A stretch of 64,000 nucleotides of DNA from Streptomyces paradoxus (GCF_014202475.1 NZ_JACHGV010000008.1:248001-312000); one strand, 5' to 3'. Positions 34,609-43,006 are shown, counted from the first letter of the stretch. The notes: generated from the sequence alone by a model not told the origin. Numbers and translations: made by a program.

Positions 34609-35751
34609 ATGACTACGACCGGCCTGCCGGACAGCCTGATCGCGACCCTTCCCGGCGACCACTACACCGACCCGGAGATCTTCCGCCTGGAGCAGGAACA
34701 CATCTTCGAGTCCATGTGGTTCTGCGCGGCACGCTCGTCGGAGCTGGCGAAGCCGGGTGCGTTCCGGACCGTGGACGTCGGGCGGGAGAGCGTCCTGCTG
34801 ACCCGCTCGCGGGACGGCTCCGTCCGGGCCTTCTTCAACGTGTGCCGGCACCGGGGCGCGAAGCTCTGCACGCAGGAGTCCGGCGAGGTGAAGCGGGCCT
34901 TCCAATGTCCGTACCACGCCTGGACGTACGACCTGAACGGCAAGCTCGTCGCGGCCCCGAACCTGACCAAGATGCCCGACATCGGCCGCACCGAGTACGG
35001 CCTGGCGAGCGTGGCGGTGCGCGAGTGGCTCGGCTACGTGTGGGTGTGCCTGGCCGAGAACCCGCCGCCGTTCGAGGGGTCGGTGATCGCCGACGTTGTC
35101 GCGCGCCTGGGCGACGTCGAGTCCATCGAGCGGTACGACGTCGAGAGCCTGGAGGTCGGCCGGCGGATCGTCTACGACGTCAAGGCCAACTGGAAGCTCA
35201 TCATCGAGAACTTCATGGAGTGCTACCACTGCGCGACCATCCACCCGGAGCTGACCGAGGTGCTCCCGGAGTTCGCCGACGGGTACGCCGCGCAGTTCTA
35301 CGTGGGGCACGGCGCCGAGTTCGGCGCGGACGTCCAGGGTTTCACCGTGGACGGCTCGGAGGGCCTGGACCGCATCCCGGGCGTCACCGAGGACCAGGAC
35401 CGCCGCTACTACGCGATCACCGTCCGGCCGCAGGTGTTCATCAACCTCGTCCCCGACCATGTGATCTTCCACCGGATGTTCCCGGTCGCGGTCGACCGCA
35501 CGATCGTCGAGTGCGACTGGCTGTACCTGAAGGGTGTCGTGGAGAGCGGCCGGGACGTCAGCCGCTCCGTGGAACTGTTCGACCGGGTCAACCGGCAGGA
35601 CTTCGACGCCTGCGAGCGCTGCCAGCCGGCCATGAGCTCGCGGCTGTACGCCAAGGGCGGCGTCCTGGTGCCCAGCGAGCACCACATCGGCGAGTTCCAC
35701 GACTGGGTCCAGGACCGCCTCGGTACCCGCGCGAACCTCGCGGAGCGCTAG
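34609..35751 (+). CDS. gbcA: Rieske oxygenase, glycine betaine demethylase (copy 2)
   Basis: This 380-residue paralogue of the oxygenase at 13044 keeps every metal ligand: CRHRGAKLC with CPYHAWTY for the Rieske cluster and NFMECYHCATIHPEL for the catalytic iron. Most of the chain is identical; differences cluster near the N-terminus, around residues 145-165 and at the C-terminus (DWVQDRLGTRANLAER). A 122-bp stretch (35329-35450) is identical to copy 1 even at wobble positions. GAGGTG precedes the ATG. No ferredoxin or reductase gene is adjacent, so it must use those at 11430-12952 or others. It lies 3 bp upstream of the formate-dehydrogenase-like gene. Confidence 0.85.
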   Translation: MTTTGLPDSLIATLPGDHYTDPEIFRLEQEHIFESMWFCAARSSELAKPGAFRTVDVGRESVLLTRSRDGSVRAFFNVCRHRGAKLCTQESGEVKRAFQCPYHAWTYDLNGKLVAAPNLTKMPDIGRTEYGLASVAVREWLGYVWVCLAENPPPFEGSVIADVVARLGDVESIERYDVESLEVGRRIVYDVKANWKLIIENFMECYHCATIHPELTEVLPEFADGYAAQFYVGHGAEFGADVQGFTVDGSEGLDRIPGVTEDQDRRYYAITVRPQVFINLVPDHVIFHRMFPVAVDRTIVECDWLYLKGVVESGRDVSRSVELFDRVNRQDFDACERCQPAMSSRLYAKGGVLVPSEHHIGEFHDWVQDRLGTRANLAER

Positions 35752-35754
35752 TCG

Positions 35755-38049
35755 ATGGCCCGCAAGGCACCCGCCGAGGACCCCGGCGACTCCCGTCTGC
35801 GCGTGGGCCCGCCCAAGGACCACGCCGCGGGCGTCCCCGCGGTCACGTCCTCCCTGCGTCACGCCCACGCGCAGATGGGCGTCCGCCGCAGTCTGCTCAC
35901 CCTGCTGAGCGTCAACCAGAAGTCGGGCTTCGACTGCCCCGGATGCGCCTGGCCCGAGCCCGGACACCGCCACCGCGCCGAGTTCTGCGAGAACGGCGCC
36001 AAGGCCGTGGCCGAGGAGGCCACCCTGCGCCGGGTCGGCCCGAGCTTCTTCGCCGAGCACCCCCTGGCGGACCTGGCCGCGCGCAGTGACTACTGGCTCG
36101 GCCGGCAGGGCCGCCTCACGCACCCCATGTACCGCCCGGCCGGCAGCGATCACTACCGGCCGGTCTCCTGGGACGAGGCGTTCGCCGTCGTCGCCCGGGA
36201 GCTGCGCACACTCGACTCACCGGACGAGGCGGCCTTCTACACCTCCGGCCGGGCGAGCAACGAAGCAGCCTTCGTCTACCAGCTCTTCGTCCGGCTCCTC
36301 GGCACCAACAACCTGCCCGACTGCTCCAACATGTGCCACGAGTCGAGCGGTTCGGCCCTGACCGAGACCATCGGCATCGGCAAGGGCAGCGTCCGGCTGG
36401 AGGACCTGTACGAGGCCGACCTGATCCTCGTCGTCGGGCAGAACCCGGGCACCAACCACCCCCGGATGCTCTCGGCACTCGAAACGGCCAAGGACCGGGG
36501 AGCCCGGATCATCTCGGTCAATCCCCTTCCCGAAGCCGGCCTGCTGCGCTTCAAGAATCCCCAGCGGCCCTCCGGGGTGCTGGGCGGCGGCACCCGACTC
36601 ACCGACCTGTTCCTGCAGATCAGGCTCGGCGGCGACCAGGCCCTGTTCCAGGCCTTCAACCGCATGCTCCTGGAGGCGGAGGACGACGCCCCCGGCACGG
36701 TCGTCGACCACGACTTCATCACCGCGCACACCCACGGCTTCGAGGACTTCGCCGACTGGGCCCGCAAGACGTCCTGGGACGACGTCCTGGAGGCCACCGG
36801 CCTGTCGGCGCGGGAGATCCGGGAGGCGTTCCAGGAGGTCCTGGCCGCCGAGAAGATCGTCGTCTGCTGGGCCATGGGCCTCACCCAGCACCGCCACTCG
36901 GTGCCGACCATCCGCGAAGTCGTCAACTTCCTTCTCCTGCGCGGCAACATCGGGCGCCCCGGCGCCGGACTCTGCCCGGTGCGCGGCCACTCGAACGTCC
37001 AGGGCGACCGGACCATGGGCATCTACGAGAAGCCCGACGCCGCCTTCCTGGACGCGCTCGGCGCGGAGTTCGGCTTCGAGCCGCCGCGCCCCCACGGCCA
37101 CGACGCGGTGGACACCATCCGGGCCATGCGGGACGGACGGGTGCGGGTCTTCGTCGCCCTCGGCGGCAACTTCGTCTCCGCCGCCCCCGACACCGATCTC
37201 ACCGAGCGCGCGCTGCGCAACTGCGAGCTCACGGTGCAGATCTCCACCAAGCTCAACCGGTCCCACGCGGTGGCCGGCCGCCAGGCCCTCATCCTGCCCT
37301 GCCTGGGCCGCACCGAAGCCGACCTCCGGTCCGCCGGAGAGCAACAGGTGACGGTGGAGGACTCCATGGGCATGGTGCACCTCTCGCGCGGCCGCCTGGC
37401 ACCCGCCTCCGACTCCTTGCTCAGCGAGGTCGCGATCATCTGCCGGATGGCGGACGCCGCCCTCGTCAGCGACGGTCCACCTGTCCCCTGGGCGGACTTC
37501 GAGGCGGACTACGACCGGATCCGGGACCGGATCGCCCGGGTGATCCCCGGCTTCGAGGACTTCAACGCCCGGGTGCGGGCGCCGGGCGGCTTCGCCCTTC
37601 CGCACCCGCCCCGCGACGAGCGGCGCTTCCCCACCAGGACCGGACGGGCCAACTTCAGCGTCAACCAGCTGGACGTCCTGCGTGTCCCGGCGGGACGGCT
37701 GCTCCTGCAGACCATCCGCTCGCACGACCAGTACAACACCACCATCTACGGCCTGGACGACCGCTACCGCGGCATCCACCAGGGCCGCAGGGTGCTCTTC
37801 GTCCACCCGGACGATCTCGCCGCCCAGGGCCTGGCCGAAGGCGAACCGGTCGACATCGTCAGCGAGTTCTCCGACGGCGTCGAACGCCGGGCCCCGGCCT
37901 TCCGTACGGTCGCCTACCCCACCCCGCGCGGCTGCTGCGCCGCCTACTTCCCCGAGACCAACGTCCTCGTCCCCCTGGATTCCACCGCGGACATCAGCAA
38001 CACGCCGACGTCCAAGTCGATCGTGGTCCGGCTGGAAGCGGCCCGCTGA
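35755..38049 (+). CDS. FdhF/YdeP-family molybdopterin oxidoreductase
   Basis: This 764-residue molybdopterin enzyme belongs to the FdhF/YdeP family, related to formate dehydrogenase alpha subunits. Iron-sulfur cysteines are at about 61, 64 and 78 (DCPGCAWPE, EFCENGA). Molybdopterin-binding segments follow: NEAAFVYQLFVRLLGTNNLPDC, VVGQNPGTNHPRML, RGNIGRPGAGLCPVRGHSNVQGDRTMG, and the C-terminal domain with TIRSHDQYNTTIYG. It probably oxidises formate released by PurU and the mycothiol route to CO2. The electron acceptor is not encoded next to it. YdeP proteins have also been linked to acid resistance, so formate as substrate rests on context (same transcript as gbcA copy 2). Confidence 0.85.
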   Translation: MARKAPAEDPGDSRLRVGPPKDHAAGVPAVTSSLRHAHAQMGVRRSLLTLLSVNQKSGFDCPGCAWPEPGHRHRAEFCENGAKAVAEEATLRRVGPSFFAEHPLADLAARSDYWLGRQGRLTHPMYRPAGSDHYRPVSWDEAFAVVARELRTLDSPDEAAFYTSGRASNEAAFVYQLFVRLLGTNNLPDCSNMCHESSGSALTETIGIGKGSVRLEDLYEADLILVVGQNPGTNHPRMLSALETAKDRGARIISVNPLPEAGLLRFKNPQRPSGVLGGGTRLTDLFLQIRLGGDQALFQAFNRMLLEAEDDAPGTVVDHDFITAHTHGFEDFADWARKTSWDDVLEATGLSAREIREAFQEVLAAEKIVVCWAMGLTQHRHSVPTIREVVNFLLLRGNIGRPGAGLCPVRGHSNVQGDRTMGIYEKPDAAFLDALGAEFGFEPPRPHGHDAVDTIRAMRDGRVRVFVALGGNFVSAAPDTDLTERALRNCELTVQISTKLNRSHAVAGRQALILPCLGRTEADLRSAGEQQVTVEDSMGMVHLSRGRLAPASDSLLSEVAIICRMADAALVSDGPPVPWADFEADYDRIRDRIARVIPGFEDFNARVRAPGGFALPHPPRDERRFPTRTGRANFSVNQLDVLRVPAGRLLLQTIRSHDQYNTTIYGLDDRYRGIHQGRRVLFVHPDDLAAQGLAEGEPVDIVSEFSDGVERRAPAFRTVAYPTPRGCCAAYFPETNVLVPLDSTADISNTPTSKSIVVRLEAAR

Positions 38050-38086
38050 CCGGGCAGCCGCCGTAGTCGCCATGCGGCAGCCTTGC

Positions 38087-38707
38087 TCATCGGGCCGGCA
38101 GCCACGCGTCGATGGCGGCCGCGAGGTCGTCCTGGCCCTCGAAGACGTGTCCGTTCATGCCGACGGCTTGCGCCGCGCGGACGTTCTCCTCGCGGTCGTC
38201 GACGAAGAGGAAGTCGGCGGGTGCGGCGTGCAGGGCGGTGACGCAGTGCTGGAAGGCGGCCGGGTCGGGCTTGGCCGCACGGATCTTTCCGGAGAAGGCG
38301 ACGAGGTCGAGGTCGTGCAGCCAGGAATGGGCGGCGAGGAAGGCGTCCGCATGATCTGCCGGGATGTTGGACAGCAGGGCGACCCGGGCACGGTCTCCGA
38401 GGTTGCGCACATAGGCGACCATGCGCTCGTCGACGCGGGACCAGCTGTCGATGTCGGTGAGCCGTAGCTCTTCGATCGTGTCGGCGTCGGTGGGGCGGGA
38501 CAGGGCCTGCAGTACGTCGGTCCAGTACGCGGACGCGGTGTGCCGGCCGGCGTCGTAGGGCTGACGGTGGGTCCAGTAGGCCGTGGTGAAGGCGTCCGGG
38601 GAGGTGTGGCAGCGGGCGGCCATCTTCTCCAGGGCGCCCGGGCGTTGGTGGCGGGCTATGACCCCGAAGAGGTCGAAGAGCACGATGCGGCTGCGGTCGG
38701 TGGACAT
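38087..38707 (-). CDS. HAD-superfamily hydrolase
   Basis: This 206-residue HAD-like phosphatase has motif I LFDLFGVIARH near residue 9, in which the first Asp is DLFG (the usual second Asp of DxD replaced by Phe-Gly, as in several YihX-like members), motif II LLSNIPADH, Lys in AAKPDPAAF and motif IV LFVDDREENVRAA. Residues 15-85 form the helical cap. AAGGGAA lies before the ATG at 38707. It converges with the molybdopterin gene and is not under the betaine operator. Substrate unknown. Confidence 0.82.
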   Translation of the reverse strand: MSTDRSRIVLFDLFGVIARHQRPGALEKMAARCHTSPDAFTTAYWTHRQPYDAGRHTASAYWTDVLQALSRPTDADTIEELRLTDIDSWSRVDERMVAYVRNLGDRARVALLSNIPADHADAFLAAHSWLHDLDLVAFSGKIRAAKPDPAAFQHCVTALHAAPADFLFVDDREENVRAAQAVGMNGHVFEGQDDLAAAIDAWLPAR

Positions 38708-38741
38708 GGGGCGGTTCCCTTGGGGTCTCGGGGCGTTCGGT

Positions 38742-39734
38742 TCAGTGCCGGTGGGGCAGGGCGCGGGCGAGTGAGCCGAGTGCGGCCAGGGCGTCGGGGC
38801 CCGCCGGGGCGAGCACGACGCTGGTCGCGCCGGCCGCATGGCGGGCACCGATCGCCGCGCGGGCCTGGGCCGGGGTGCCGGAGACGCTCAGCTGACGGAC
38901 CCAGTCGGCGGGCATCGTCCGGGCGAAGTGCCGGGCGTCGGGGCTGGCGGTGCGGTGGGCGTGCAGTTCGGTGGCGAAGGGCAGCGGGGCTATGTGCGCG
39001 GCCCACTCCGGTTCGCCGACCGGCTCCAGGGCGGCGCGGACGCGGGTGAGGGCGGCTTCCTCGTCGTCGTCGACGGCGCCGGCGTCGTAGGTGACGATCT
39101 CCGGACGGTTCGCCGGGGCGGCGCGGCCCAGGTTGCGCAACGAGGCGGTGATGTAGGCGGGTGCGGCGGGCTCGGCCAGCAGGAGTCCGTCGGCGACCTC
39201 GCCCGCGGCTTGCTGCGACTTGGGGCCGCGGACACCCAGCACGACCGGCGGGACGACGTCCGGGACCTCGGTGAGGACGACGCCTTCGCAGCGTACGTAC
39301 CGGCCGTTCACGGGGCCGGGCTGCCCGGCGACGAGCAGACGCAGCGCGCTCGCGTACTCCTTGATCAGCGTCAGGGGGCTGGCGGGCCAGGACCCGGCCT
39401 GGCGCATCCAGCCGGGCATGCCGTGGCCGATTCCCGCGATGAGCCGGCCGGGGTGGAGCTGGGCGAGGGTGGCCAGGTCCATCGCGGCGAAGCCCACGTT
39501 GCGGGCGCCGGCGGGCATGATGCCGATCCCGACGGTGAGGTCGGTGGTGGCGGCCAGGACGGTGGCGGCCTGGGCGACACCCCCGCGCCAGCCGAGGTCC
39601 TCCACCACCCAGACCTGGTCGAACCCCAGCTCCTCGGCACGGCGGGCGAAGGGCAGCACGTCGCGGACGGGGAGGTCGCGGGGCAGCATGACACCGACAC
39701 GGCCGCGGGCGGGCCGTGCGTGGGACTCGGACAT
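38742..39734 (-). CDS. Luciferase-like (F420/FMN) oxidoreductase
   Basis: This 330-residue TIM-barrel protein is of the bacterial luciferase/F420-dependent family. Typical segments are LPFARRAEELGFDQVWVVED, LAATTDLTVGIGIMPAGARN, GRLIAGIGHGMPGWM and EYASALRLLVAG. AGGAG lies about 9 nt before the ATG at 39734. The group contains F420-dependent reductases and FMN monooxygenases, and the cofactor cannot be decided from sequence alone. It lies 34 bp upstream of the HAD gene on the same strand, so the two probably share an operon. Confidence 0.82.
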   Translation of the reverse strand: MSESHARPARGRVGVMLPRDLPVRDVLPFARRAEELGFDQVWVVEDLGWRGGVAQAATVLAATTDLTVGIGIMPAGARNVGFAAMDLATLAQLHPGRLIAGIGHGMPGWMRQAGSWPASPLTLIKEYASALRLLVAGQPGPVNGRYVRCEGVVLTEVPDVVPPVVLGVRGPKSQQAAGEVADGLLLAEPAAPAYITASLRNLGRAAPANRPEIVTYDAGAVDDDEEAALTRVRAALEPVGEPEWAAHIAPLPFATELHAHRTASPDARHFARTMPADWVRQLSVSGTPAQARAAIGARHAAGATSVVLAPAGPDALAALGSLARALPHRH

Positions 39735-39838
39735 CGGGGGCTCCTTCGGTCGGCTGAGGCTTCCCTCCCCGGCCCTGGCGACCGGGGGAGATGAGGGCTT
39801 GTGCGGCACGGCTGTCAGGGACCGTGCCGCACAAGCGG

Positions 39839-40275
39839 TCAGTGGGTGTCGGCTGCCATCTCGCGCCGACGGGTGCTGCCGGATCCGGTGCGCAGGACGC
39901 GGGCGCCCACGGCGGTGGTCACGCACAGCAGGGTCAACAGGACGAAGGCCTCGTTCAGTGCGACGAGGTGGGTCAGCCAGCCGATGACGGCAGGCCCGGC
40001 GAGCATGCCGACATAGCCCAGCCCGGCGACGCGGGAGACGTTGGCCCCGGCGGCGGAGGGATCGGCGTGCCCGGCCGCACTGAACAGCTGCGGGACGCAG
40101 CCGGACAGGCCGCCCCGAGCCCGAGCACCACCAGCAGACCGCCGAGCGCGGCATGGCTGATCCCCACACGTTCCTCGATCGCGGGGATCTGCACCACCCA
40201 GGTGCCCAGCAAGGTGCCGTACAGGACGAAGTAGACATAGGTCGCCACGCGGGCGGCTCGCAGGGAACGCTCCAT
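39839..40275 (-). pseudogene. Remnant of an MFS transporter
   Basis: The N-terminal part (MERSLRAARVATYVYFVLYG, then GTWVVQIPAIEERVGISHAAL) reads in one frame and ends near 40110. A C-terminal part (ANVSRVAGLGYVGMLAGPAVIG, then LNEAFVLLTLLC and ARVLRTG) reads in another frame to 39839. Both resemble ends of one MFS permease of about 400 residues, so roughly 250 residues are missing plus a frameshift. It cannot be functional. It is divergent from the DeoR gene, a typical place for a regulated transporter. Confidence 0.75.
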
Positions 40276-40365
40276 GCCGCCCACCGTATCGAACATCCAT
40301 AGTGTTTGAAAATCCCGTTAATGAACAACTTAGATGTTCGTTTCTTGGTGGTGTTCAATCGCGGT

Positions 40366-41127
40366 ATGAGCAATGCAGACCGGCACAGGCTGATCGCGAA
40401 GGCCGTCAGGGACTCCGGGGAAGCCACGGTCCAGGAACTGGCGGAGCTGACCGGCGCCTCGGAGATGACCATCCGGCGCGACCTCGACACCCTCGCCGCC
40501 CAGGGCGTCCTCGAACGCGTCCGCGGAGGGGCACGCACCCTGCTGCTCCGGGGCGAGGAGCCCCCCTTCGCGCTGCGCGCCCACGAGGCGGTCGACGCCA
40601 AACGCCGGATCGCGGCCGGGATCTCCGCACTCATCGCGGACGGCGAGAGCGTCCTGCTGGACAGTGGCACCACCTGTCTGGAGGTCGGCCGCCTCCTGCG
40701 TGAGCGGTCCGTCACCGTGATGCCCCTGTCCCTCCAGGCCATCCACCTGTTCGGCGAGACACCCGGCCCGGCCACACTGGTCGTGCCCGGCGGACAGCCC
40801 CGTGCCGCCGAGGGAGCCCTCACGGGCCCCCTCACCCTCGCCTCGCTGGCCGCCCTGCGCTTCGACACCGCCGTCATCGGCTGCTGCGGGCTGACGGCGG
40901 CCGACGGCCTGACCGCCTACGACCTCGACGACGCCGCGGTGAAGAAGGCCGGCATCGCCTCCGCCCGCCGCGTCATCGGCGCCGCCGACGGCAGCAAACT
41001 CGGCCACACCGCCTACGCCTACGTCGGCCCCGCCGCCCTCCTGCACACCCTCGTCACCGACACCACCGCAGCCGCCGGTGAAGTCACCGCACTGGAAGTC
41101 GGCGGCACCGTCGTCCGGACCGTGTGA
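40366..41127 (+). CDS. DeoR/GlpR-family transcriptional regulator
   Basis: This 253-residue regulator has a DeoR HTH (RHRLIAKAV...ATVQELAELTGASEMTIRRDLDTL...GVLERVRGGAR) and a sugar-phosphate-isomerase-like effector domain (LDSGTTCLEVGRLL, VVPGGQPR, DTAVIGCCGL, DGSKLGHTA). I chose ATG 40366; an alternative ATG at 40321 would add 15 residues from an AT-rich, non-conserved stretch. No Shine-Dalgarno is clear for either. Effectors of the family are usually phosphorylated sugars. It is divergent from the MFS remnant, its probable lost target, and ends at a hairpin terminator. Confidence 0.87.
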   Translation: MSNADRHRLIAKAVRDSGEATVQELAELTGASEMTIRRDLDTLAAQGVLERVRGGARTLLLRGEEPPFALRAHEAVDAKRRIAAGISALIADGESVLLDSGTTCLEVGRLLRERSVTVMPLSLQAIHLFGETPGPATLVVPGGQPRAAEGALTGPLTLASLAALRFDTAVIGCCGLTAADGLTAYDLDDAAVKKAGIASARRVIGAADGSKLGHTAYAYVGPAALLHTLVTDTTAAAGEVTALEVGGTVVRTV

Positions 41128-41145
41128 CAGACCCTCTCGGCCCCC

Positions 41146-41169
41146 GGCGTCGGCCCCACGGCCGACGCC
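41146..41169 (+). terminator. Terminator after the DeoR gene
   Basis: A perfect 9-bp stem (41146-41154 with 41161-41169) with a 6-nt loop lies 18 nt after the stop codon. Confidence 0.6.
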
Positions 41170-41187
41170 GACGGGCGCGGGGTCGTC

Positions 41188-41520
41188 TCAGAGGTGCTGC
41201 TCGGTGGCCCGGGTGCGGTGGTACTCGTCCTGGCGCTCGTCCGTGATGTACGCCGGCACCGGCAAGTCCCACCAGCCGGGCACTCAGGGACCCGCGGCGT
41301 CGCGGTCCGTCGGTACCTCGACCAGAGCGGGTGCCCCGGACTGGACGGCCTTGCGCAGGGTCGGCTCCAGGGACGCGGCGTCGTTGACCTTCCACGACTC
41401 GATCCCGAAGGCCCGGCCCATGGCCGCGGAGTCGGGGCTGCACGGCGAGCCGTCGGGGTGCGAGAACTCGGTGCCGATGTGCCGGAGGGCCGCCTCGTTC
41501 CTGCGGACGTCGGCAGGGTG
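41188..41520 (-). pseudogene. C-terminal remnant of a TPP-dependent (acetolactate synthase-like) enzyme
   Basis: The minus strand encodes NEAALRHIGTEF, then AAMGRAFGIESWKVNDAASL, LRKAVQSGAPALVEVPTD, an in-frame TGA (41284-41286), and in the same frame VPGWWDLPVPAYITDERQDE to a final stop. ALVEVPTD followed by WWDLPVPAYIT is typical of the end of ThDP enzymes of the acetolactate synthase/glyoxylate carboligase group. The first 450 or so residues are absent and the frame runs into the 3' end of sdaA. It is a dead gene fragment. Confidence 0.7.
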
Positions 41521-41545
41521 AGCCCGTCGCGCGACCCCTTCTCCC

Positions 41546-42928
41546 TCAGCACTCGATGACATTGACCGCGAGCCCGCCCCGAGCCGTCTCCTTGTACTTG
41601 ACCTTCATGTCGGCACCGGTCTCCTTCATGGTCTTGATGACCTTGTCCAGGGAGACGTGATGGCGGCCGTCGCCCCGCAGGGCCATCCGTGCCGCGGTGA
41701 CGGCCTTGACCGCGGCCATGCCGTTCCGCTCGATACAGGGGATCTGGACCAGGCCGCCGACCGGGTCGCACGTCAGACCCAGGTTGTGCTCCATGCCGAT
41801 CTCGGCGGCGTTCTCCACCTGCTCCGGTGAACCGCCGAGGACCTCCGCGAGGCCGCCCGCGGCCATCGAGCAGGCCGCACCGACCTCGCCCTGACAGCCG
41901 ACCTCCGCACCGGAGATGGAGGCGTTCTCCTTGAACAGCAGGCCGATTGCACCGGCCGCCAGCAGGAACCGGACGACTGCGTCGTCGTCGGCGCCATGGA
42001 CGAAATTGACGTAGTAGTGCAGGACGGCCGGGATGATGCCGGCCGCCCCGTTGGTCGGGGCGGTGACCACGCGGCCCCCGGCCGCGTTCTCCTCGTTGAC
42101 AGCCATGGCGTAGAGGGTCACCCACTCCAGCGCCCGCCCGGCCGGATCACCGTCGGCCCGCAGCGCCTTGGCCACGGCGGTCGCCCGGCGGCGGACCCTC
42201 AGCCCGCCCGGCAGGATCCCCTCACAGGACAGTCCGCTCGCCACGCACTCCCGCATCACCCGCCAGATCTCCAGCAGACCGGTACGGATCTCCTTCTCGC
42301 TGCGCCAGGACAGTTCGTTCTCCAGCATCAGCGCCGAGATCGACAGGCCTGTCTCCCGGGTCAGCCGCAGCAACTCGTCACCGCTGGTGAACGGGTACTT
42401 GAGCACGGTGTCGTCCAGCGTGACCCGGTCCGCGCCCACCGCGTCCTCATCGACGACGAAGCCGCCGCCGACCGAGTAGTACGTCTTCTCCAGCAGCACC
42501 GTGCCCTCGGCGTCGTACGCGAACAACGTCATGCCGTTGGCGTGGTACGGCAGTGAACGGCGGCGGTGCAGCACCAACTGGCTGTCCGCGTCGAAGCCGA
42601 TCTCGTGGGCATCGCCGAGGTCGCGGCCCAGCAGCCGGAGCCGCCCCGTCGACGTGATCCGCTCGACGTCCCGTCCGGCCTCGGCCACGTCCACCGTGTG
42701 CGGCTCGTTGCCCTCCAGGCCGAGCAGCACGGCCTTGGGGCTGCCGTGGCCGTGTCCGGTGGCGCCGAGGGAGCCGAAGAGCTCGGCCCGCACCGCTGCC
42801 GTGCGGGCGAGGAGTCCTTCCCCCTCCAGCCGCCCGGCGAACATGGCGGCGGCGCGCATGGGGCCGACGGTGTGCGAACTGGACGGCCCTATGCCGATGG
42901 AGAAGAGGTCGAAGACGGAGATGGCCAC
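41546..42928 (-). CDS. sdaA: L-serine ammonia-lyase, iron-sulfur type
   Basis: This 460-residue single-chain L-serine dehydratase converts serine to pyruvate and ammonia. The N-terminal beta domain (SIGIGPSSSHTVGPMRAA near 11; GTGHGSPKAVL-like GATGHGHGSPKAV) is followed by the catalytic alpha domain. [4Fe-4S] cysteines occur in GAEVGCQGEVGAACSMA, LTCDPVGGLVQIPCIERN and the end near VNVIEC. The GTG start at 42928 is preceded by GGGAG 7 nt upstream. The shared operator is in its promoter, placing it in the betaine regulon although accessory genes separate it from the main cluster. It would finish the route glycine to serine to pyruvate. Confidence 0.92.
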   Translation of the reverse strand: MAISVFDLFSIGIGPSSSHTVGPMRAAAMFAGRLEGEGLLARTAAVRAELFGSLGATGHGHGSPKAVLLGLEGNEPHTVDVAEAGRDVERITSTGRLRLLGRDLGDAHEIGFDADSQLVLHRRRSLPYHANGMTLFAYDAEGTVLLEKTYYSVGGGFVVDEDAVGADRVTLDDTVLKYPFTSGDELLRLTRETGLSISALMLENELSWRSEKEIRTGLLEIWRVMRECVASGLSCEGILPGGLRVRRRATAVAKALRADGDPAGRALEWVTLYAMAVNEENAAGGRVVTAPTNGAAGIIPAVLHYYVNFVHGADDDAVVRFLLAAGAIGLLFKENASISGAEVGCQGEVGAACSMAAGGLAEVLGGSPEQVENAAEIGMEHNLGLTCDPVGGLVQIPCIERNGMAAVKAVTAARMALRGDGRHHVSLDKVIKTMKETGADMKVKYKETARGGLAVNVIEC

Positions 42929-42940
42929 GAGCGGGCTCCC

Positions 42941-43006
42941 GTTTCCTATTGAGCAACTGGACTCTCTATGTGCAACAGCCTTTCTCGCGGGTTCGGGGGT
43001 TGTCAA
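42941..43006 (-). promoter_or_regulatory. sdaA promoter with tandem operator
   Basis: Read on the minus strand, TTGACA (43006-43001) is followed after 24 bp by palindromes 42976-42960 (GTTGC...GAGTC) and 42957-42941 (GTTGC...GAAAC), 2 bp apart. The geometry is the same as in the core cluster. Confidence 0.75.

Noticed and set aside
41284..41286. Stop codon readthrough giving a functional ThDP protein
   Set aside because: The upstream 80 percent of the enzyme is absent, so readthrough could not restore function.
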